NCBI RefSeq assembly: GCF_009792235.1
Contig: NZ_CP046973.1
Span: 5,208,001-5,272,000 of the forward strand
DNA: 64,000 nt
Source of the DNA: Microcystis aeruginosa FD4
Lineage (GTDB): Bacteria > Cyanobacteriota > Cyanobacteriia > Cyanobacteriales > Microcystaceae
Direction: 5' to 3'
The position numbers were made by a program, and so were the translations under genes. Numbering within the stretch: position 1 is the stretch's first letter; each line of letters opens with the position of its first letter. The notes beneath the pieces were generated by a model. The model saw nothing but the letters and a program-made list of their open reading frames with translations. It made no database searches and was not told the origin of the DNA. Shown in pieces: positions 58,621 to 64,000 of the stretch.

Positions 58621-60741
58621 TTACTCGGTATCGGGTTTAACTAAATCTGATTTATTTATTCCTGGAGACTGTGAGGCTTCTTTGCTTTCGTTTTGTTCCG
58701 TTTCTTTTTCGATTTCCTTGCCATTTATTTCTGTTTTAATTGTGTTTATTTGCGTGCCAATTTCCGCTACGTTTTCGGTTACTGATCTAAATTCAGACGT
58801 TATACTTTCTAAATCAGAAGCGACCTCGCTGGCTTGCTGTAGTCCTTGTATTACTCTATCAATCTTTCTATTTTTGCCCCTAGAAAAATTAAAAGTCTCT
58901 GTCATCCAATTATAGGAATTTTCGAGGACGGTCCCCGATTTCTTGAGAGCATTGCCAATTTTACCTGTATATTTGCCAATTTGCTCTAAACCCTCAGTAA
59001 TACCAAAAAGTGAATCAGTCATTAATTGATAAATATTGATTGCACTTTGATATATTCTATTTGCTTTAGACCATGTTTCGCTTAGTGTTGTATAATTTTC
59101 CGCACCTATTAAACCTTTGATAATATTCTCAATTCCATCACCGATAACTGTGGAAAAATTTTGGGCCACCTCGTCACCATCCTTAATGCCGATAATATTT
59201 AAGGCATTGCCTAAAGTCTGAATCAAAGTCGAGCCAATATTTCGAGACAGCATGACCGCATTATGAATCGCGGCAGCCGTAGCCATTAAATTAAGGGCGC
59301 GATCAACTGCTCGCGACTTCCACAATTTCACAAATCTATCTGTAAGATAGCCCGACAAACCTCCGTTAATTTGCGGACCGAGTTTATTGTTAATAACTTC
59401 TAACATTGATAAATCAATTAATTTCTCTAATAGCAGGTCACTTTTTTGGTTAATGTTATCAAGTCCCTGCGAGACAGGACTAGGCACGCAGCAACTGTTT
59501 CCCGGAGGTGTTTGAACAACCGGCGGCTCTTTTGGGTCTGGAGGTTTAACCACGGGGTCTATAGGGTTAAGCGGCGGAAATGGGACAAATCCTGGAGGGA
59601 ATGTTTTGCGGTCGGGGTCGGGGTTAGGGTTAGGATCAGGGTTAGGGTTAGGATTAGGGTTAGGATTGGGGTTAGGGTTAGGGTTAGGATTGGGGTTAGG
59701 GTTAGGGTTAGGGTTAGGATTAGGGTTAGGCTTAGGACTAGGAATGGTAATAGGACCAAAACTTGGAATAGGAGCAGGAAAAGGGGTAGGGTTGGGAAAA
59801 GGAAACGGTGGCTTATCTTTATCTGGATTGTTAGAGTTCGGAGTAGGATTTTGATTGCCAAAAGGAGTATTTGCTGGAATCGGAAAAGGTGAATTATTAG
59901 GATTAGTGCCAAAAGGATTTAAAGGGTTTGGATTAATCTCAGGGGGAGCAGTAAGTGGGGGTGGAGTAGTGTTAGTAGTGCCATAGGGAGGAGCTATTGA
60001 TATAACAACTAATGGCGGAAGAAAGTTATTGGTGCTGTCATCGCGAATTCTGGTAATTCTAAGTGAATTTCTTTTGATTTGAATTGCGCCAACTATATTA
60101 GTGAATGTTCTTATGTCTCTATTGTCAACGGTTGCCAGAATGTCTGTGTTGCCAAACCCAGCAAAAAACTGCTGTTGAATTATTTGTCTGTTCTCACCCT
60201 CAACAGACATAGTAAAAATATATCTAAACATCAAATCAGGTATCGTAGCAAATTCAACTGGTCCACTAAAGGGTCCTAAAGTGGTAAACCAAGTTTCATC
60301 GGCGCGGGTTCCGTTAAGGAGTTCAGCATCGAAAAAAACTGTGTACAATCTTCCAGGAGTTAAGGAATTGGGATTGGGTGGTTGAGGAGGATCAGGATTA
60401 GGTCGCGACGGCGGCTGATACCAAGGCGGCAGCGTGCCATCCGAAACCGGAGGAGGAAACAAAAGCTGATCTACTAAATTCAATATCAAAAGACCACCAA
60501 CTGGTCCTAGTCTTAGACCACCACCCGGCGGTTTAGGCGGTGTTTGGGGAAATGGATTGCTTTTTGGTGGTTGAATTCTTGGCGCGCTGCCGGGGGGACG
60601 GCTTCTTTCTGTCCAAGTTGGGCCATTCCAGCTATTCAGTCCTCTGTCAGATGGGAGACGCTGCCCACCAGGAGCACTAGGATTTTTTGGGGTGTTATTT
60701 TTCCCCGGTCCCCGATAACCCGGTGGTCTAGTGTTGCTCAT
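58621..60741 (-). CDS. 706-residue protein with Pro-Asn repeat, element gene 2
   Basis: The product begins MSNTRPPGYRGPGKNNTPKN, and its N-terminal 120 residues are Pro/Gly rich. A beta-rich domain follows (LTPGRLYTVFFDAELLNGTR to about 250). Then comes a long Pro/Asn linker with about 20 exact PN dipeptides (near residues 337-375), and C-C-V-P. The last 280 residues are helical (AVDRALNLMATAAAIHNAVM) with coiled coils near the end. A two-domain protein joined by a low-complexity stalk recalls a fibre or adsorption protein. No family is recognised. Confidence 0.6.
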   Translation of the reverse strand: MSNTRPPGYRGPGKNNTPKNPSAPGGQRLPSDRGLNSWNGPTWTERSRPPGSAPRIQPPKSNPFPQTPPKPPGGGLRLGPVGGLLILNLVDQLLFPPPVSDGTLPPWYQPPSRPNPDPPQPPNPNSLTPGRLYTVFFDAELLNGTRADETWFTTLGPFSGPVEFATIPDLMFRYIFTMSVEGENRQIIQQQFFAGFGNTDILATVDNRDIRTFTNIVGAIQIKRNSLRITRIRDDSTNNFLPPLVVISIAPPYGTTNTTPPPLTAPPEINPNPLNPFGTNPNNSPFPIPANTPFGNQNPTPNSNNPDKDKPPFPFPNPTPFPAPIPSFGPITIPSPKPNPNPNPNPNPNPNPNPNPNPNPNPNPNPNPDPNPNPDPDRKTFPPGFVPFPPLNPIDPVVKPPDPKEPPVVQTPPGNSCCVPSPVSQGLDNINQKSDLLLEKLIDLSMLEVINNKLGPQINGGLSGYLTDRFVKLWKSRAVDRALNLMATAAAIHNAVMLSRNIGSTLIQTLGNALNIIGIKDGDEVAQNFSTVIGDGIENIIKGLIGAENYTTLSETWSKANRIYQSAINIYQLMTDSLFGITEGLEQIGKYTGKIGNALKKSGTVLENSYNWMTETFNFSRGKNRKIDRVIQGLQQASEVASDLESITSEFRSVTENVAEIGTQINTIKTEINGKEIEKETEQNESKEASQSPGINKSDLVKPDTE
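59617..59728. repeat. GGGTTA hexamer array (codes the Pro-Asn stalk)
   Basis: On the plus strand the hexamers GGGTTA, GGATTA and GGGGTTAG follow each other for about 110 bases. Read on the minus strand they encode (Pro-Asn)n and some (Pro-Asp). This run of G triplets can form G-quadruplexes. It is a coding repeat, not a telomere. Confidence 0.85.
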
Positions 60742-60766
60742 TAATTTAGCTCAAGTGAAAAAACAA

Positions 60767-61087
60767 TTAAGTGGCGCGATAACCAATAGGATAGGCGTTG
60801 CTGCTGATTTCTTCGGCATATTGCCAAGGCCGTTGATTCAAGGCGTTATTGTCAATTCGCGCGTCTAGAGGAATGTAGGCAATGATTTGAGCGTATTCTT
60901 TGCCGTCGCCCGTCGCCCGTCCTCTGTTGATTGAAATGTGGGGAGTCCGTCCCCCATCGGCTGTCCCGTCAAGGTTAAAAGTAGCAGCCCCAATCGTAGC
61001 GTTTAAAGCGAGCGACACATGGAAAAACAATCTTTCTAAAGTATTGATGTTGCTCGGTATATCGGTTGAAAGTGCAATAGTGGTCAT
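60767..61087 (-). CDS. Unknown 106-residue protein, element gene 1
   Basis: From the ATG at 61087 the product begins MTTIALSTDIPSNINTLERL, then FFHVSLALNATIGAATFNLD and GTADGGRTPHISINRGRATG. It is soluble with no cysteine. It is the first gene of the operon, 25 bases before the 706-residue gene. The start at 61099 adds four residues. No family is recognised. Confidence 0.55.
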   Translation of the reverse strand: MTTIALSTDIPSNINTLERLFFHVSLALNATIGAATFNLDGTADGGRTPHISINRGRATGDGKEYAQIIAYIPLDARIDNNALNQRPWQYAEEISSNAYPIGYRAT

Positions 61088-61286
61088 AACAAAAATCAAA
61101 AAAAAGCTCTAGATTCAAATTAATCAAAAAATTATCATCGAGCAAGTGCAGAAAATATCTATTTTTTGTAGTAGTCGAAAATGATAAAACCTAGCATTTA
61201 AAGCTATCCTGTAGATACTGTACTTAAGTTTTAGAGGAACGAGTACAGAATTATGCAACTTTATTAATAAATTCTGTAGTTAGATT
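61088..61286. promoter_or_regulatory. Divergent promoter region with CTGTACT repeat
   Basis: This region separates the minus operon from the plus genes. It has an inverted repeat CTGTACT (61218-61224) and AGTACAG (61242-61248) with 17 bases between. The left arm within GATACTGTACTTAAG resembles cyanobacterial LexA-type sites. This is a weak match but sits where a repressor should act. Confidence 0.35.
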
Positions 61287-61649
61287 ATGAGAACTATTGG
61301 GCAAGCTTCTGTATTATCAGAATCAGATTGGAAAAAATTGGAATCAGTGGCTAACCAGAAACACCGGCTACTGTGGTCTATCCTCAGATTTACCGCAGCC
61401 CGCATCAATGAAGCATTAGAACTACGGATCGAGGACGTTTACAAAGATGCAATCAAGAAAATACCCCTAGATGAAATCGTTTTCCGGCAAGAAACCCGAA
61501 AAGGCAAGGATAAAAATCACACCGTGCCAATTTGCTCTGAATTACGGATTAGATTAAAAGATTACACTCCATCTCAGACCCCGGGAGATTATCTTTTTCC
61601 AGGCATCAATGGAAGATTAAGTTACGGGTTCCGACATTCCAGAAAGTGA
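61287..61649 (+). CDS. Tyrosine recombinase, catalytic domain truncated
   Basis: This 120-residue protein has the first catalytic Arg in FTAARINEALELRIEDVY, the Lys region in QETRKGKDKNHTVPICSEL, and box II as SYGFRHS, with Gly where His is usual. It then ends RK. The C-terminal His/Trp and the Tyr nucleophile are absent. It is either a broken integrase or a regulator. It is the first gene of the plus operon. Confidence 0.65.
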   Translation: MRTIGQASVLSESDWKKLESVANQKHRLLWSILRFTAARINEALELRIEDVYKDAIKKIPLDEIVFRQETRKGKDKNHTVPICSELRIRLKDYTPSQTPGDYLFPGINGRLSYGFRHSRK

Positions 61650-61671
61650 TTTAGGCCGCTCACTCTATGAC

Positions 61672-62427
61672 TTGGCCATCAGTATTGAGGAGAGTTACGG
61701 ACTAGGGGAACTGATGGACGATTTACCCGATCTAGTATTGGGAATCAAGAAAAATCTCACCTCTTGGTATGAAATCGGTTTAATCTCTTGGAAAATCAAG
61801 CTATGTAAGGCATGGCGCAAGCGTTATACTTCTTTTAAGCAGTTTTGCGAGAATGCTATTGGCAAAACATCAAGCTCCGTGAACAATTGGATTAGAGCGG
61901 CGCGGGTCATGAGTCAGTTAATTTCTGCCGGTTGCGATCGATTACCGATGAATGCCTCGATCGCATTAGAGTTATCCAAGTTTGGTGAGATTGACCTTTT
62001 AGAGGCATGGCGCGATATTTGCGAGACTTACGCCGATCACGCGCTAACCCTAGATAAAGTTAAGTCTCATCTCGAAAATCCTTATCAGAAGCTACCTAAC
62101 TCCAAAAAGATTAACATCTCTCTTGAATCATGGGAGAAGTTGCGGGAAAAAGCCGCCGAGTCTGGGATATCTCCATCCAAGTTACTAGATGAACTGATCG
62201 ACTCGCTGCTTCCTGATGATGACACTGTCCCACTGGAGGAACCTGATGACGGGGATGAGGCTGATGACGATACCATTCCCCTCGATTTATCAGAAGATTT
62301 ACCCAATTTTGCCAAGCGTTACCGCGCTAATTTTAGTTATCAGGAGGATTATTACTCTCCTAAAGTTAACTCTTATCTTTTCGACAATGGCAAGTTAGTT
62401 AATGTCGATGATTGGGTTCCTTATTGA
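61672..62427 (+). CDS. Putative DNA-binding protein with RHH-like helix
   Basis: The frame runs from a TTG at 61672 and may start elsewhere, because the frame is open upstream to 61621 with no ATG. It contains SWKIKLCKAWRKRYTSFKQF and a segment INISLESWEKLREKAAESGI then SPSKLLDELIDSL, a ribbon-helix-helix-like domain. An acidic region (PDDDTVPLEEPDDGDEADDD) follows, then a C-terminal NSYLFDNGKLVNVDDWVPY. It could be a partition or copy-control protein. The last third is found in truncated form at 38739-38861. Confidence 0.5.
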   Translation: MAISIEESYGLGELMDDLPDLVLGIKKNLTSWYEIGLISWKIKLCKAWRKRYTSFKQFCENAIGKTSSSVNNWIRAARVMSQLISAGCDRLPMNASIALELSKFGEIDLLEAWRDICETYADHALTLDKVKSHLENPYQKLPNSKKINISLESWEKLREKAAESGISPSKLLDELIDSLLPDDDTVPLEEPDDGDEADDDTIPLDLSEDLPNFAKRYRANFSYQEDYYSPKVNSYLFDNGKLVNVDDWVPY

Positions 62428-62438
62428 CGGGTGTAGCG

Positions 62439-62729
62439 ATGACAATATTATTATCACCAAAAGGCACTTTTCCCGCCAAAATAATTGAGATTGTTGGTTC
62501 CTATCAGTTAGTCATGAACCGGGGAAAACAGAACAACATTCAAGTAGGACGGCGGGTGTTGGTGTACGAGCCAACCACGGAAAAAATTCAAGGTCGATGG
62601 GAATACCTAGAAATTGTTAAGGGGCGTGGGCGGGTTATTACCGTAGAGGAAAATAAAGCTACGATTGAATCCGATTGCCTAAAAACATTTGAGAATCCCA
62701 AAATCGGGGACTTGGTTAAACCAATTTAG
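62439..62729 (+). CDS. FlgT-C-like small protein
   Basis: From the ATG at 62439 the product begins MTILLSPKGTFPAKIIEIVG and has QNNIQVGRRVLVYEPTTEKI, ending NPKIGDLVKPI. The pattern of G-x-x-x-x-I-x-V-G-R-R-V-L-V-Y resembles the beta-barrel FlgT C-terminal domain seen in various proteins. It is absent from the left copy of the element because of a deletion. Function unknown. Confidence 0.5.
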   Translation: MTILLSPKGTFPAKIIEIVGSYQLVMNRGKQNNIQVGRRVLVYEPTTEKIQGRWEYLEIVKGRGRVITVEENKATIESDCLKTFENPKIGDLVKPI

Positions 62730-62739
62730 CAATTTTATC

Positions 62740-62964
62740 ATGAGGAATCAACTTAAGGAAACAATAGCAGATTATGGACTTGAAAATAGTTTAGCTGCCA
62801 TAATTGATTTAATCGAATTTGGATGCTTAAGCGAGTTACATAAAGCCGTAATCTTAGCCTACTTAATCCCTGCTAAGAATTACATTGTTCAGTTAGATAC
62901 CAGGCAAAGATTTCGCCTAGAGGATTGCCTTGAATTTACTACAGTTGAAGTATGCAATGACTAA
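62740..62964 (+). CDS. Small helical element protein, right copy
   Basis: The product is MRNQLKETIADYGLENSLAA and then 54 more residues. It differs from the left copy (38514-38738) in a few positions, such as IVQLDTRQ in place of MAQLDARQ. It overlaps the next gene by 8 bases. Confidence 0.6.
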   Translation: MRNQLKETIADYGLENSLAAIIDLIEFGCLSELHKAVILAYLIPAKNYIVQLDTRQRFRLEDCLEFTTVEVCND

Positions 62965-63235
62965 TTTTTACTACGGAAGTTATGTGGGTGGAAACTACTG
63001 GATTAATTTAGATCATGTTTCCTATATTATTTCAGAAAAAGACAGATTAATTCTGAAAATGTCAGACGGTTGTTGCGTTGTGATCGACGGAGAAGACTAT
63101 GACGCTTTAAAAAAAATTCTCATCGCAAAAACAGTGAATTGGTTCTGAGAGCATTGTCAAAATCAACAGGAATTCACCCCGGAAGATTGGGAGCCAAAAG
63201 ATGTCAATCTAGATGATGACGATATCCCCTTTTAA
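62957..63235 (+). CDS. Small element protein with in-frame TGA and SSB-like tail, right copy
   Basis: From the ATG at 62957 the product is MTNFYYGSYVGGNYWINLDH to IAKTVNWF, 63 residues, ending at TGA (63146-63148). The same frame continues EHCQNQQEFTPEDWEPKDVN and LDDDDIPF to a TAA at 63233. The final DDDDIPF equals the acidic SSB tip that recruits DNA-repair and replication partners. The TGA is conserved in both copies. If translated through, it would be a 92-residue protein. Confidence 0.6.
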
Positions 63236-63466
63236 CCTAATCGCATCCTACCCGCAATCGCGGGGGGAATGGGGTTAGGGTCCAAACCTAATCCTAGTCC
63301 AAGAGTGCCTTTTTCATTGATTTCAAGCTTTAGCTTGCACCGCAATCGTAAGGCTTCAAGGACTTTTAAGAATTGTGCCTTTTAAAGTGAGATAGGGCTA
63401 AAAAAGCCCTACGGGAGTATCGTAAGGCTAATTCTTTTTAAACTCAATTCACTCCCATTATAACCG
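63236..63466 (+). ncRNA. Conserved structured leader of IS110-like gene
   Basis: These 230 bases match 38012-38242 almost exactly. They include ATCCTACCCGCAATCGCGGG, CAAGCTTTAGCTTG and TAGGGCTAAAAAAGCCCTA, all able to fold. They end at the transposase ATG. By analogy with IS110 elements this may encode a bridge RNA. Confidence 0.4.
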
Positions 63467-64000
63467 ATGAAAATATTAGGTATAGACGTTAGCCGTAATT
63501 GGGCTATCGTGGTTTTGTTGTGTGAATTTCCGACGATTTCCCCCCTGCAATACTCGAAAAGCATTAAGGAACCAGTTAAAGGATACGCTCGACTTAAAGG
63601 AAATATTCAGCTTAACGAGATAGCCTATAAGCTCGAATGCAATGCCGAAGCGATCGAGATTATTAAATCCTTAGAAGCTGATGGGATTGTTTTAGAGCCT
63701 ACTGGGTATTGGTACGCTAGTTTCTGGGTTAATTGTGCTAAAAAGTTAGGTTTAGATATTTATTGGATATCTCACCAGCAAACTAAGATAAATCGTCAGC
63801 ATTATTTTAAGACCAAAAATAAAGACGATTATCTTGACGCTTTAACCATTGCCCTAACCTATTTTGATAAGTCAGGGTTAGATGATCTAGGCAATCCCCC
63901 CATCTTAAACAACTATGACTATGACTCGATCGATTTGTTGCGTCGGACGTTTCACGAGAGAGAGCAGCTTAATAAGAACAAAAATTCTTTGATTAATCAG
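63467..64000 (+). CDS. IS110-like DEDD transposase, right copy, partial
   Basis: The first 178 codons of the same protein as at 36725-38011 are present, beginning MKILGIDVSRNWAIVVLLCE. Three substitutions are visible by about residue 78 (A-Y-K-L for A-W-K-L, N-A-E-A for N-L-E-A, D-G-I-V for D-A-I-V). The rest lies beyond the window. Confidence 0.8.
   Translation, partial: MKILGIDVSRNWAIVVLLCEFPTISPLQYSKSIKEPVKGYARLKGNIQLNEIAYKLECNAEAIEIIKSLEADGIVLEPTGYWYASFWVNCAKKLGLDIYWISHQQTKINRQHYFKTKNKDDYLDALTIALTYFDKSGLDDLGNPPILNNYDYDSIDLLRRTFHEREQLNKNKNSLINQ

Noticed and set aside
59617..59728. Telomere or linear-replicon end
   Set aside because: The GGGTTA run is internal to a gene and keeps the coding frame.
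59446..59892. Plus-strand frame rich in Arg and Val across the 706-residue gene
   Set aside because: It is a shadow of the Pro-Asn coding repeat; base composition and operon context favour the minus-strand gene.
58621..60741. Filamentous-phage adsorption protein (pIII)
   Set aside because: The stalked layout is similar, but there is no signal peptide, no Zot-type ATPase and no small coat protein typical of inoviruses in the region.

Overview
The window looks like a bloom-forming cyanobacterial chromosome, most likely Microcystis or a close relative. The evidence is the many GCGATCGC (HIP1) sites, a moderately AT-rich composition, cyanobacterial or plastid-type genes (pxcA, crtH, ycf23/DUF561, tocopherol cyclase, a cyanobacterial FGGY kinase), hydrogenase maturation genes, and a very heavy load of IS remnants, MITEs, heptamer repeats and toxin-antitoxin modules. 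The genus is an inference. No tRNA, rRNA or CRISPR array was recognised.

Layout. 1-3.1 kb is a toxin-antitoxin strip (HicA-like, DUF2442/DUF4160, RelE-like pair, HicBA) among tandem repeats. 3.1-6.0 kb is a nest of insertion sequences: an IS4-family element inside an ISL3-family transposase gene, next to an IS5-like fragment. 6.0-7.3 kb holds a P-type ATPase stub and MITEs. 7.3-17.5 kb carries a GH57 protein, a CorC/HlyC membrane protein, a short double-glycine peptide with a TTTFP repeat, a ScyD-like PEP-CTERM protein, an Rpn/DUF2887-like nuclease, pxcA and a large SF1-type ATPase. 17.6-22.2 kb carries a HigA-like protein and the hydrogenase maturation genes hypB (frameshifted), hypA and hypE, then a CobW-type GTPase. 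22.4-36.5 kb is ordinary core genome: capD-like, crtH, ABC1 kinase, DsrE, tocopherol cyclase head to head with a sugar kinase, a thioredoxin-like gene, a broken nuclease-like gene, glmU and ycf23.

36.7-39.8 kb contains a truncated copy of an element with an IS110-like transposase, beside a degenerate IS5-type transposase. 39.9-43.8 kb is a small island of VapBC, XisH/XisI, DUF433/DUF5615 and a NYN-domain gene, in which modules are bounded by their own direct repeats. 43.8-55.7 kb is again mostly core: J-domain protein, Ser/Thr kinase, an RTX-like fragment broken by a MITE, ExbB/ExbD, glycosyltransferase, shc, tsf and rpsB.

56.0-64.0 kb is the most novel part. A prxQ/bcp gene is cut, leaving only its 3' end. 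What follows is a compact minus-strand operon of seven unrecognised genes, including a 706-residue protein with a Pro-Asn repeat. Divergent from it lie a truncated tyrosine recombinase, a DNA-binding-like protein, a FlgT-C-like protein, two small conserved genes (one followed, after an in-frame TGA, by an SSB-type DDDDIPF tail) and a second, inverted copy of the IS110-like transposase with a conserved non-coding leader. I read this as an undescribed mobile element whose other end lies beyond the window.
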